DNA of 64,000 nt from Desulfofalx alkaliphila DSM 12257 (GTDB lineage Bacteria > Bacillota > Desulfotomaculia > Desulfotomaculales > Desulfohalotomaculaceae). This document shows, in pieces, positions 8,515 through 17,577 of this stretch (position 1 is the stretch's first letter; each line of letters opens with the position of its first letter). The stretch lies in assembly GCF_000711975.1 (NCBI RefSeq), contig NZ_KL544001.1, positions 47,306-111,305 on the forward strand. Direction: 5' to 3'. The notes below the pieces were generated by a model. It was not told the origin of the DNA and searched no databases. It saw nothing but the letters and a program-made list of their open reading frames with translations. The position numbers and the translations under genes are program-made.

Positions 8515-8713
8515 CTTGAGAATAAAGGGGTTAATTTGTGGGTTTTTGTCCGAACACTGATCAATAGGGATCAAAATTAGGTAGTTTACAGCCGGCCACA
8601 GCCGGCAGCCGGTGATTTTTTTAATCTTTTGCCTTGGCCGGGCAGGGAACAAAATACTTTGTGTTGAATAAAGCATATTTATGTATCATAAATATGCAGG
8701 GAGGTTAGTGCGG

Positions 8714-10015
8714 ATGTATTGGCAAGAAAAGTATGAAACCATGTCCCGGGAGGAACTGAGGGAATTACAGTTTACCCGTCTCAAAGCGCTGGTTGAGCGA
8801 TTATATAACCAGGTGCCCTTTTATAAAGAGCGCTTTAAAGAAAAGGGCATTCTTCCCGGGGACATAAAAAGTTTGGAAGATTTAAAACACCTGCCCTTCA
8901 CCACCAAGCAGGATTTGCGAGATACCTACCCCTTTGGTATGTTTGCGGTACCCATGGAGCAGGTTCTTCGCTTACACGCGTCAAGCGGTACAACCGGTAA
9001 GCCCATCGTTGTCGGTTATACAAAAGAGGATTTAGAAACCTGGGGTCATCTGGTGGCTCGCTGTCTAAAGATGGTGGGAGCCTCCCCAAAGGATGTGGTA
9101 CAAAATGCCTACGGCTATGGCCTGTTTACCGGCGGCTTAGGTATTCACTACGGTACAGAAATATTGGGTGCCACCGTGGTGCCCATATCCGGCGGAAATA
9201 CCGACCGGCAATTGATGTTAATGCAAGACTTTGGTACCACTGTGCTTACCTGTACTCCAACCTATGCCCTATTCTTGGCAGAAGAAGCCCATGCCGGCAG
9301 GGTGGACTGGGATCGCATAAAATTAAAAATTGGTATATTCGGGGCGGAGCCATGGTCTGACGCCATGCGCAAACAGTTGGAGGAAAGATGGAATATTAAA
9401 GCCATTGACATATACGGCTTGTCTGAGGTGCTGGGCCCGGGGGTTGCCTGTGAGTGCTTGCACCAAAACGGCCTACACGTCTTTGAAGACCATTTTATTC
9501 CGGAGATAATTGATCCCGATACCCTGGAGCCGCTTCCTTTTGGCCAAAAGGGGGAATTGGTTTTCACCTCTTTAACAAAGGATGCTTTTCCTGTGCTGCG
9601 TTACCGCACCAAGGACATATCCGTACTTTATGCTGACAAATGCGACTGCGGCCGCACCCACATACGGATGGAGCGGATCACCGGACGCACCGATGACATG
9701 CTTATCATTCGGGGCGTAAACGTTTTCCCCAGTCAAGTGGAAAGTGTTTTATTGGAATTTGGCGAGACAGAACCCCACTACCTACTGGTGGTTGACCGTA
9801 GGGGTAGCATGGATGATTTGGAAATCAGGGTGGAAGTTTCCGAAAAAATGTTTTCAGACAAGGTGCGGGGCTTAGAGGACTTAGAAAAACGTCTTCGGGC
9901 CAGAATACTTAGCGTCTTAGGCATTTCGGCCAAAATAAAGCTGGTGGAACCTAAATCAATACCCAGAAGTGAAGGAAAGGCTAAGCGCATCATAGATAAA
10001 CGTTTAATGGAATAA
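8714..10015 (+). CDS. Phenylacetate-CoA ligase family protein
   Basis: A 433-residue member of the ANL adenylating family, PaaK type. The phosphate loop is [16 protein letters not shown] near 100. The adenylate-binding region is [16 protein letters not shown], followed by [10 protein letters not shown] and the hinge/C-terminal domain ([19 protein letters not shown]). It forms an aryl- or other acyl-CoA with ATP. Clostridial genomes often carry PaaK-like ligases next to an ACT-domain gene, as here, so the true acid substrate is uncertain. ATG 8714 is chosen from AGGGAGG 9 nt upstream; the upstream frame start at 8681 lacks an SD. Confidence 0.9.
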   Translation: MYWQEKYETMSREELRELQFTRLKALVERLYNQVPFYKERFKEKGILPGDIKSLEDLKHLPFTTKQDLRDTYPFGMFAVPMEQVLRLHASSGTTGKPIVVGYTKEDLETWGHLVARCLKMVGASPKDVVQNAYGYGLFTGGLGIHYGTEILGATVVPISGGNTDRQLMLMQDFGTTVLTCTPTYALFLAEEAHAGRVDWDRIKLKIGIFGAEPWSDAMRKQLEERWNIKAIDIYGLSEVLGPGVACECLHQNGLHVFEDHFIPEIIDPDTLEPLPFGQKGELVFTSLTKDAFPVLRYRTKDISVLYADKCDCGRTHIRMERITGRTDDMLIIRGVNVFPSQVESVLLEFGETEPHYLLVVDRRGSMDDLEIRVEVSEKMFSDKVRGLEDLEKRLRARILSVLGISAKIKLVEPKSIPRSEGKAKRIIDKRLME

Positions 10016-10041
10016 TGCACCATAAAAAGGGAGGGAAAACA

Positions 10042-10473
10042 ATGAAGGTACAACAAATATCCGTCTTCTTGGAAAACAAGAGCGGTCGTCTGGCCCGGGT
10101 AACTGAGGTGCTGGGAGAGAACGGTATTAATATTAGGGCGCTCTCCATAGCAGATACCACTGATTTTGGTATACTGAGACTAATTGTTGATGACCCCGAA
10201 AAGGCCGTTCCGGCACTTAAAAAGGGCGGTTTTGTGGTCAGTACCACCGATGTACTGGCTGTGGAAGTGGATGATAAACCGGGTTCTTTAAGTGAAGCAA
10301 TGCGTTTGCTGGAACAGGCAGCCATAAACATTGAGTATTTATATGCTTTTGTGCAAAAGAATCCCCAAAAGGCACTGGTGGTATTTAGGGTTGAACAGGT
10401 GGATCAAGCTATCCGTGTATTGCAGGATAACGGTGTTACCCTAATGCCCAGCCAAGAGGTTTATAAAATGTAA
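10042..10473 (+). CDS. Tandem ACT-domain protein
   Basis: A 143-residue protein made of two ACT domains in a row: VQQISVFLENKSGRLARVTE at ~2-70 and LAVEVDDKPGSLSEAMRLLE at ~72-140. ACT pairs bind amino acids or similar small ligands. The gene follows the CoA ligase by 26 bp, with GGGAGGG before the ATG, and is closed by a terminator. I infer that it allosterically tunes the ligase or senses its substrate; that link is context only. Confidence 0.85.
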   Translation: MKVQQISVFLENKSGRLARVTEVLGENGINIRALSIADTTDFGILRLIVDDPEKAVPALKKGGFVVSTTDVLAVEVDDKPGSLSEAMRLLEQAAINIEYLYAFVQKNPQKALVVFRVEQVDQAIRVLQDNGVTLMPSQEVYKM

Positions 10474-10477
10474 TTAT

Positions 10478-10509
10478 AATATTTCCCCCTGCTTGGGGGA
10501 ATATTTTTT
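10478..10509 (+). terminator. Intrinsic terminator after the ACT gene
   Basis: AATATTTCCCCC and GGGGGAATATT form a stem with one bulged T around a TGCTT-type loop, followed by TTTTT. Confidence 0.85.
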
Positions 10510-10580
10510 ACTGGCAGCATATTATAAAAATATTGACAGACAATTTTGTAAAAATAGAACTTTTCAAAGCAGGATTTCCC

Positions 10581-11165
10581 ATGAATAAGGTAGAAGTAAG
10601 AAAATTAGTTTTAAGAAGAAGAGAATCAATGTCGCCGGGCGAGGTTATGTGCAATAGTGAAAGAGTAAAGACTAACCTCTTTGCTTTACCGATTTTTCAA
10701 AAATCTCAAGTGGTAATGGCCTATATGTCCTTCAGAAACGAGGTGGCCACCGAGCAAATAGTAAAACAAATGCTGGATCAAGGGAAGAAAGTGGCTATTC
10801 CAAGTGTTAATAAAGAACACCGTCTTATGGTACCTTCTCTGGTGACAAATATTTACAGCGATCTAGTCCCTGGCTGCTATGGTATACTGGAACCGAAGCC
10901 GTCATCGGTAAAGCCTGTCAAGCATAGTGACATTGATGTGGTTCTGGTGCCCGGTGTTGCCTTTGACCCCAAAGGCAACCGCCTGGGTTATGGAGGGGGG
11001 TACTACGATCGTTTTTTGTCCCGATGCAGAGCCGACGCAGTTTTTATAGCCCTCTGTTATCAATTTCAAGTGTTAGACGATCTGTCTCAAATAATTGAGG
11101 AACATGACCAAAGGGTACATTACTTGGTAACTGACAGCGAAGTGATTAATATCAAAGTCCTGTAA
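10581..11165 (+). CDS. 5-formyltetrahydrofolate cyclo-ligase
   Basis: A 194-residue MTHFS-family protein. It converts 5-formyl-THF to 5,10-methenyl-THF with ATP, recycling folate. The C-terminal signature VLVPGVAFDPKGNRLGYGGG with the following YYDRFL is diagnostic, and the N-terminal basic helix (KVEVRKLVLRRRESMS) is typical. ATG 10581 has AGGAT upstream; the in-frame start at 10533 would add a 16-residue tail not typical of the family. C1-folate use fits an organism with formate dehydrogenase and perhaps a Wood-Ljungdahl pathway, but that is inference. Confidence 0.92.
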   Translation: MNKVEVRKLVLRRRESMSPGEVMCNSERVKTNLFALPIFQKSQVVMAYMSFRNEVATEQIVKQMLDQGKKVAIPSVNKEHRLMVPSLVTNIYSDLVPGCYGILEPKPSSVKPVKHSDIDVVLVPGVAFDPKGNRLGYGGGYYDRFLSRCRADAVFIALCYQFQVLDDLSQIIEEHDQRVHYLVTDSEVINIKVL

Positions 11166-11193
11166 TTAAATTATTAAATCCGGGTAATATTTG

Positions 11194-11230
11194 GCTGTTA
11201 TAAGAATATTTAACTACTATAACGGCTTTT
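11194..11230 (+). terminator. Probable intrinsic terminator before tatA
   Basis: GCTGTTATA pairs with TATAACGGC (one G-U) across a 15-nt loop, followed by TTTT. Confidence 0.5.
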
Positions 11231-11283
11231 CGTAGTTTACCGAGGTTACCAGGTTAAATTTATTTTTGAAAGGAGGGGGAATT

Positions 11284-11502
11284 ATGGGTACAGGATTGCT
11301 TCAACCAATGCATATCCTACTGATCTTAATTGTAGTATTGATTATCTTTGGCCCCGGTAAACTACCTGATGTGGGCAAAGCCATAGGCAAATCAATACGC
11401 GAATTTAAAAGTGCCACTGCGGGAGATGATCCTAAAAAGGATGATCCCCAGAAGGCTGAAGCAAAGCCCAATAAAGATACTGACGTAACCGATACTAAAT
11501 AG
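11284..11502 (+). CDS. tatA: Twin-arginine translocase subunit TatA
   Basis: A 72-residue protein with the TatA plan: one N-terminal membrane helix (MHILLILIVVLIIF), the FGPGKLPDVGKAIG hinge and amphipathic helix, and a charged Lys/Asp-rich tail. It forms the pore-forming component of the Tat exporter. AGGAGGGG lies just ahead of ATG 11284. It sits 40 bp before the Tat-signal-bearing formate dehydrogenase, and tatC follows four genes later, so this Tat pair is probably dedicated to that enzyme. Confidence 0.95.
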   Translation: MGTGLLQPMHILLILIVVLIIFGPGKLPDVGKAIGKSIREFKSATAGDDPKKDDPQKAEAKPNKDTDVTDTK

Positions 11503-11542
11503 CAACCTAAGGATGGTATCCAGAGGGGGGTTGGAATTTTAT

Positions 11543-14500
11543 ATGAGTAAATTAAGCAGGCGCGAGTTTCTTAGAAATATAGGTCTGGGCACTGCCGGCT
11601 TATCATTGTTCGCCGCACCGGCGGCAATGGCGGCAGAGTCACAGGCCATAGATAACAGTGGTTTAAATACAAAAATTACAAAATTAAAAGAAACCTATAC
11701 AGTTTGTGCTTACTGTGGATGTGGTTGTGGAATATTGTTATACCATGATGACCAGTTTATTGTTTTCGCAGAAGGTGATCCCGATCACCCAATTAACCAA
11801 GGAACACTTTGTACCAAGGGAAATGCCATTATAGATGCTTATAATATTATAGATAAAGAGGGCAGTAGAGCAATCAATCCCAAGCGTATTACCAAGCCTC
11901 TCTACCGTGCTCCCGGAAGCACCCAGTGGCAAGAGATTAGCTGGGATGAGGCATTGAGTGAAGTAGCCAAAAGAATTAAAGAAACCCGTGATAAAACCTT
12001 TGAAGAAAAGGACGAAAAGGGTGTTACAGTTAACAGAACAACTGCCATAAATACACTGGGCAGTGCTTCCCTGGACAACGAAGAAAACTATTTGCTTCAT
12101 AAAATGTTTAGGGCCTTGGGCATTGTAAACATTGAACACCACGCCCGTCTCTGACACTCCTCCACAGTGGCCGGTCTGGCCAACACTTTTGGACGGGGTG
12201 CAATGACAAATCACTTTATAGATTATAAAAACTCTGATGTATTTTTAATGATTGGCTCCAATGCAGCGGAGGCCCACCCACAGGCCATGCGGTGGATTGG
12301 GATAGCAAAAGCCACTAAAGGTGCCAAGCTGATAGTGGCAGATCCCCGGGTAACAAAGTCTTCTTCCCATGCAGATCTGCATGTGAGACTTCGTCCCGGT
12401 ACCGATATTGCTTTTCTGCTGGGCATGATCAACTATGCCATAAAAAACAACCTTTATCACAGGGAGTATGTGGTTAACTATACCAATGCCAGTTATTTAA
12501 TTAACCCGGAATTTGGCTATAAGGACGGGCTCTTTTCCGGTGCCGGCGAGATTGACGGTAAATTCAAATACGACAAGACCACCTGGCAATACCAAAAGGA
12601 TGGGGAGACCATTCGCAAAGACCCCACCCTGCAGCATCCCAACTGTGTATTCCAGTTATTGAAGGAACATGTGGCCCCTTATGACGTTAAAACCGTGTGC
12701 AGCGTTACCGGCATACCGGAGGAGGTATTCCTCAAGGCCTGTGAGACCTACTGTTCCACAGGGGCTGCCAATAAAGTAGGCAACGTTATTTATGCCATGG
12801 GCATTACCCAATCCACCCACGGTTCCCAAAACGTCCGTGCAATTGCCATGCTGCAGTTGCTCTTGGGCAACATGGGCCGTCCCGGCGGCGGCGTTAACGC
12901 CCAGCGCGGTGAGTCAAACGTGCAAGGCTCCACTGACATGGCTATGTTAAGCCATTTGCTGCCGGGCTATCTCGGAGTGCCTGATGCCACAAAACATGCC
13001 ACACTGCAGGACTATATTGATGTGGAGACTCCGGCTTCAGGCTACTGGCAGAACAAGCCTAAGTTTTTAATCAGCCTCTTAAAGGCCTTTTACGGTGATA
13101 AGGCCACGGCGGCCAATGATTTCGGCTTTGATTGGTTGCCAAAGGTTGACGGTAAAAACCGCACCCATATTAAATGCTTCGAGTACATGTTGAATGGCGA
13201 AATTGAAGGTTTAATTGCCTGGGGTCAGAACCCCGCTGTGGGTAGCCCTTCCGGAGCAATGGTGCGCAAGGCAATGGAAAAACTGAAGTGGATGGTTGTG
13301 GTTGACATGTTTGAAACGGAAACTGCTGCCTATTGGCATGCTCCCGGCGTTGACCCCACAACCATAGACACTGAATGCTTCTTCTTACCGGCCGCTTTCT
13401 CCTATGAAAAAGAAGGTACTGTAAGCAATAGCGGACGCTGGATTCAGTGGCGCTATGAAGCCGTAAAGCCACCCGGTGAGGCAAGGAGTGACTTGTGGAT
13501 AGCCGACGAGTTATTTAAAGCTATTCGTAAGGAATATCAAAAGGGCGGCGTCTTCCCCGATCCCATCTTAAATATGAATTGGGATTACGCCAGTGACGAT
13601 CCGCTACACCCGGATATTGAAAAGGTGGCTGTTGAAATTAACGGTTACCTGGTTTCCTCCGGCGAACGGCTGACCACCTTTGGTCAGTTAACTGACGACG
13701 GTGCAACCGCTTGTGGCAACTGGCTCTTTGCCGGTTACTATGCAATAGACCCTGAACAGGGTGTTCCCAATTGTAAGAGACGCAGCCTAGAAGATGACGG
13801 CCTGGGCAATTTTTCAAAATTTTCTTATTGTTGGCCCATAAATCGCCGTATTCTCTATAATCGCTGCTCGGCAGATATAAACGGTAATCCTTGGGATCCT
13901 GACTTGCCGCTGTTTAAGTGGGACGGCAGCAAGTGGATTTCCCGGGACGTTCCTGACTTTAATGTCAATGTTGAGCCGCAGGTATCGGGAGCGGCGCCCT
14001 TTATCATGAATCCTGAGGGTATTGGCAGGTTCTTTGCCGAAGGAATGGTAGATGGGCCCATGCCGGTACACTACGAGCCCTTTGAAAGCCCCATTAATAA
14101 TTTGCTATCAAAGCAACAGGTTAACCCCTGCGCAGTGGTGCTTGGCGGAGAATGGGCTAAATTTGCTAAGATCGGGGATGCTGACTACCCCATTATTGCT
14201 ACCACCCACCGTTTGGTTGATCACTATCAAAGCGGTGCAGTTACCCGCCATATGCCTACATTGGCGGAAATTGCCCCGTGGATGTTTGTAACCATTTCTC
14301 CTAAGTTAGCTGCAGAAAAGGGCATTCAGCCGGGGGATGAAGTTATAGTTGAGACAGTACGCGGCAGCATTAAGTGTAAGGCCTCGATATTGCCTATTTG
14401 CAAGCCCTTTATTATTGACGGTAAAGAAGTTGAGTTTGTTGGAATGCCCTGGCACTGGGGTTATCAAGGTTATGGCACTGGGGCTATAGCCAATGATATT

Positions 14501-14575
14501 ACCTCGGCGGTGGGGGATCCAAACACGAGTATACCGGAATATAAGGCATTTATGTGCAATATCAGAAAGGCCTAG
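11543..14575 (+). CDS. fdhA: Formate dehydrogenase catalytic subunit, selenocysteine-containing, Tat-exported
   Basis: One reading frame of 1010 residues interrupted only by TGA at 12152-12154, which I read as selenocysteine (Sec204) in the context HHARL-U-HSSTVAGLA, the hallmark of FdnG/FdhF enzymes. The N-terminus carries a twin-arginine signal (SRREFLRNIGLG, then a hydrophobic stretch to AMAA). A [4Fe-4S] site follows: C55-x2-C58-x3-C62 and C90. The rest is the molybdopterin/tungstopterin oxidoreductase fold with a C-terminal dinucleotide-binding domain. It oxidises formate to CO2 outside the membrane. The frame is unchanged on both sides of the TGA, so it is not a frameshift. It is followed by the iron-sulfur subunit 12 bp later. 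Confidence 0.95.
12155..12192 (+). promoter_or_regulatory. Bacterial SECIS element of fdhA
   Basis: Directly after the UGA codon, TGGCC (12168-12172) and GGCCA (12178-12182) form a hairpin with GGTCT as loop; GGTCTG matches the apical-loop hexamer I recall for the E. coli fdhF/fdnG SECIS. The hairpin lies about 14-28 nt past the UGA, the spacing SelB needs. selA, selB and selC are not in the window. Confidence 0.8.
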
Positions 14576-14587
14576 GAGGTGTTAATA

Positions 14588-15397
14588 ATGTCTAAAGGCG
14601 TACTGGTTGATGTAACTAGATGTATCGGTTGTAAGGCCTGTCAAACTGCCTGTAAGCAATGGAACGACATGCCTTCAAGTATACCGGAGTTTGATAATAA
14701 CTTGGGTCACCCGGCAAAGACTAACGGCTATACTTGGACCACAGTCTACCACCGGGTTGTTGAGAAGGATAATCAAGATGTAATTCGCACCACTAAGTTT
14801 CAGTGCATGCACTGCCTGGATCCGGGATGTGTATCAGCATGTTTCTCCAGGGCCTTCCAAAGGGATCCTAAAACCGGAGCAGCAGTGTATCATCCACACC
14901 TGTGTGTGGGTTGCCGTTACTGTATGTTGGCTTGTCCCTTTAATGTTCCGAAGTATCAATGGGACAAAGTGTTCCCGCTGGTATCAAAGTGCCAGTTCTG
15001 TTTTGACCCCAAGGGTAAATACGACCGTGTGGGGCATGGCCAGGCGCCCGCCTGTGTTTCCACCTGCCCAACCCAGGCACTGATGTTTGGTGAACGGGAA
15101 GAAATGCTTCAAGAGGCGTGGAACCGCATTAACAGTAATCCTAACTACATCAAGCATGTGTATGGCGAGAAAGAGGCCGGTGGCACTGCCTGGATGTATA
15201 TTTCCGATGTGCCCTTTGAAGAATTGGGATTGCGTGCCGATGTAACCGAGCGTCCAATCCCACAATATTCCCACGAGTTCTTAAAGTATACACCACCGGT
15301 GATTGTTGCCTGGGGTGGTTTGCTCAGTGCCATGTATTTCTACACCAAACGTCGTAAGGATGTGGCCGCTGAAAAGGATAAGGGCTTTAAAGCCTAA
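14588..15397 (+). CDS. Formate dehydrogenase iron-sulfur (beta) subunit
   Basis: A 269-residue electron-transfer subunit with four [4Fe-4S] motifs: CIGCKACQTACKQWN near 12, CMHCLDPGCVSAC near 75, CVGCRYCMLACPFNVP near 108, and CQFCF with CVSTCPTQALMFG near 135-160. A single C-terminal helix (VIVAWGGLLSAMYFY) followed by TKRRK anchors it in the membrane, as in FdnH. It carries electrons from FdhA to the membrane subunit. ATG 14588 follows AGGAGGT by 7 nt. It has no signal of its own and probably travels with FdhA through Tat. Confidence 0.93.
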   Translation: MSKGVLVDVTRCIGCKACQTACKQWNDMPSSIPEFDNNLGHPAKTNGYTWTTVYHRVVEKDNQDVIRTTKFQCMHCLDPGCVSACFSRAFQRDPKTGAAVYHPHLCVGCRYCMLACPFNVPKYQWDKVFPLVSKCQFCFDPKGKYDRVGHGQAPACVSTCPTQALMFGEREEMLQEAWNRINSNPNYIKHVYGEKEAGGTAWMYISDVPFEELGLRADVTERPIPQYSHEFLKYTPPVIVAWGGLLSAMYFYTKRRKDVAAEKDKGFKA

Positions 15398-15443
15398 TGC
15401 GGTTAAAGAAAACAGATTATTTTGATACTAGGGGGGTTGAATG

Positions 15444-16577
15444 ATGTCAGCTCAAAAATGGAGCTTTAGGATAACCCCGGTGAGAATGCTGCTGCTTTTA
15501 TTGGCGCTGCTTGCTGCAGCCATTGCCGTTTACCGCTTAGTGACGGGGTTAGGAAGTGCAACAAATCTTAATGACGAGTGGCCTTGGGGTCTGTGGATCG
15601 GTTTTGACGTGTTAACAGGGGTTGCCCTGGCCGGCGGCGGGTACAGCGTTGCCCTCATTGCCCATATTTTGCATATTGAGAAGTTTAATGCCATTGCTCG
15701 CAGTGCCATGCTTACATCACTGTTGGGCTACCTGTTGGTAATGATTGGTTTATTCCTGGACATCGGTCAGTGGTTCAACTTCTGGCGTCCCTTTGTATCT
15801 TGGGGTTACCACTCCGTGCTGTTCGAGGTATTCTGGTGCGTATCGCTGTATACCACTGTGCAAGTACTTGAGTTTGGTGAAATCGCCACCGAGAAGGTGG
15901 TAAAGCCCCTGCACAAGTTCTTTGCCAAGGCCATGCCCTTCCTGTTAATTGTCGGTGTGCTTTTACCCACCTTGCACCAGTCTTCACTGGGCGCTCTGTA
16001 CCTGACACAGGTTGGTAAATTGCACCCGCTGTGGTGGTCACCCTATATTGGGCTCTTCTTCTTAATGTCATCCTTCTTTGTGGGCCCGGCCATGGTTACG
16101 GTGGAAACATCCTTAGCCGGTAGGGCCTATAATCACTGGATAGATACTAAGATTTTGCGCAGCCTGCAGAGAATTGGTTTCACTGTCATGCTCATGTATT
16201 TGGCCCTGAAGATATTTGACCTTACCAGCCGGGATGCCTGGCAGTATGTGTTTGCCGGCGGCCTGGAGTCGAATATGTTCATCTTGGAGATGGCAGTGGG
16301 TGTGCTGATACCGCTGGTTATCTTCTTTACCGCCTGGGGCAAAACCAGGGCCGGTTTAACCACCGCCGGTGCCATGGTAGCTATCGGTGTCATAATAAAC
16401 CGGATGAACGTGGTAATAACCGGCATGATCGGTTACAGTGGAGCCGGATATGCCCCTTCCTGGATGGAGTGGATGGTTACCATCGGTTTAGTGGCAGGCG
16501 GTATGCTGGCTTACTGTTTCATCTGCGATAACTTCCGCATATTAGAGCACGAGGATGAACAACATAAAGCTGCATAA
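15444..16577 (+). CDS. NrfD/HybB/PsrC-type membrane subunit of formate dehydrogenase
   Basis: About 377 residues with roughly 9-10 hydrophobic helices, from MLLLLLALLAAAIAVYRLVT to GLVAGGMLAYCFICDNF. The pattern PWGLWIGFDVLTGVALAGGG is the NrfD/HybB signature. No conserved haem-ligand arrangement of cytochrome b (FdnI) is apparent, so electrons probably pass straight to menaquinone. GGGGGG at 15431-15436 precedes tandem ATGs at 15441 and 15444; I chose the second for spacing. A hairpin terminator follows. Confidence 0.9.
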   Translation: MSAQKWSFRITPVRMLLLLLALLAAAIAVYRLVTGLGSATNLNDEWPWGLWIGFDVLTGVALAGGGYSVALIAHILHIEKFNAIARSAMLTSLLGYLLVMIGLFLDIGQWFNFWRPFVSWGYHSVLFEVFWCVSLYTTVQVLEFGEIATEKVVKPLHKFFAKAMPFLLIVGVLLPTLHQSSLGALYLTQVGKLHPLWWSPYIGLFFLMSSFFVGPAMVTVETSLAGRAYNHWIDTKILRSLQRIGFTVMLMYLALKIFDLTSRDAWQYVFAGGLESNMFILEMAVGVLIPLVIFFTAWGKTRAGLTTAGAMVAIGVIINRMNVVITGMIGYSGAGYAPSWMEWMVTIGLVAGGMLAYCFICDNFRILEHEDEQHKAA

Positions 16578-16591
16578 ACTGACAGAAGTTT

Positions 16592-16632
16592 GGCTTGCGC
16601 CCAGCCTTTTTGAGGCCAGGCGCAAGCCTTTG
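16592..16632 (+). terminator. Hairpin after the NrfD-type gene
   Basis: GGCTTGCGCC (16592-16601) and GGCGCAAGCC (16619-16628) pair perfectly over 10 bp. The T run is only three long, so it may attenuate rather than stop transcription into fdhE. Confidence 0.6.
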
Positions 16633-16717
16633 ATATGTATAGCAAAATATGAATTCTTATATCTATACAAGGATAATCTTATATAATATAGCTTTTACAA
16701 TAAAGGGGGCTGCCCTA

Positions 16718-17536
16718 ATGGAATTTATGCCGATGGATAAAAGCAAACTGGCAAATTTTTACCTTGACCTGCAGGATGTGGAGGAGAAGATTAACTCCAT
16801 GGAATGGAAGTTAGACCTCCCCCAGGGAGTTAAGGACAAATGGGAGCGGGGCCTTCCTGTATTTAGTGAATTACAAGTCCGGGCAGATGAAGACCTGGTT
16901 CATGAAATGCTACAAAGGGTAGTTGAGTCCTGCCGGAAATGGCAGATCGGTCCCCAAACTATCCCCGCTGATACCGGGTCCATAATTGCAAATATGACTA
17001 AAGAAGAAAAGATTTCCTTGGCCGCTGCCATAATAAGCAATGATAATACCGCAAAGGAATCCTGGCGCAAAAAACTGAATTTATCGGAAGAAATGATGGA
17101 GTTTTTGGTGCTCAATACGGCCAGGCCCTTTTTAAAAGGTTTTGCAGCCCAGGTTTTGAGTCAACTGAAGGTGGAGAACTGGAACAAGGGCTATTGTCCC
17201 GTATGTGGAGACAGTCCCTCAATGTCGCGTTTAGCGGGAAAGTACGGCGTCAGAATGCTTCACTGCGGGCGCTGTGAAACTGAATGGCGCTATGCCCGGG
17301 TTGGCTGTCCCTTTTGCGGCACCACCGATGCTTCTCAATTATCCTTTATTACCGCTGATGATTACAAGCAGTACAGGCTCTACCTCTGTGAACAATGTAA
17401 AAGTTACTTGAAAACTGTTGACGAGCGGCACTGTGCTGAAGTAGACTTATTTTGTGAAGATCTGGCCACCGCCGACTTCGACAGGCTTGCTCTTAAGGAG
17501 GGATATCGGCGGGGCGATAAGCGCTATCGCGCCTAA
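16718..17536 (+). CDS. fdhE: Formate dehydrogenase accessory protein FdhE
   Basis: A 272-residue FdhE-family protein. The zinc/iron-binding cysteines occur in CPVCGDSPS, CGRCETEWRY, CPFCGT and CEQC, spaced as in the family's C-terminal half. FdhE is a maturation and quality-control chaperone for exported respiratory formate dehydrogenases and is thought to act before Tat export. ATG 16718 has AAGGGGG upstream; the longer frame from 16649 does not. Its placement between the enzyme and tatC supports a role in holding FdhA until cofactor loading is complete. Confidence 0.93.
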   Translation: MEFMPMDKSKLANFYLDLQDVEEKINSMEWKLDLPQGVKDKWERGLPVFSELQVRADEDLVHEMLQRVVESCRKWQIGPQTIPADTGSIIANMTKEEKISLAAAIISNDNTAKESWRKKLNLSEEMMEFLVLNTARPFLKGFAAQVLSQLKVENWNKGYCPVCGDSPSMSRLAGKYGVRMLHCGRCETEWRYARVGCPFCGTTDASQLSFITADDYKQYRLYLCEQCKSYLKTVDERHCAEVDLFCEDLATADFDRLALKEGYRRGDKRYRA

Positions 17537-17577
17537 ATTCATTTACTACTTGTAAGACAGAAAGGGGGTCGTTAACG

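Noticed and set aside
8452-8676. A 74-codon minus-strand frame across the DnaA-box gap
   Set aside because: No SD, no recognisable product and it runs through the boxes; probably chance.
12152-12154. Stop codon or sequencing error splitting fdhA
   Set aside because: The frame is the same on both sides, the flanking residues are the selenocysteine signature of formate dehydrogenases, and a SECIS-like hairpin follows.
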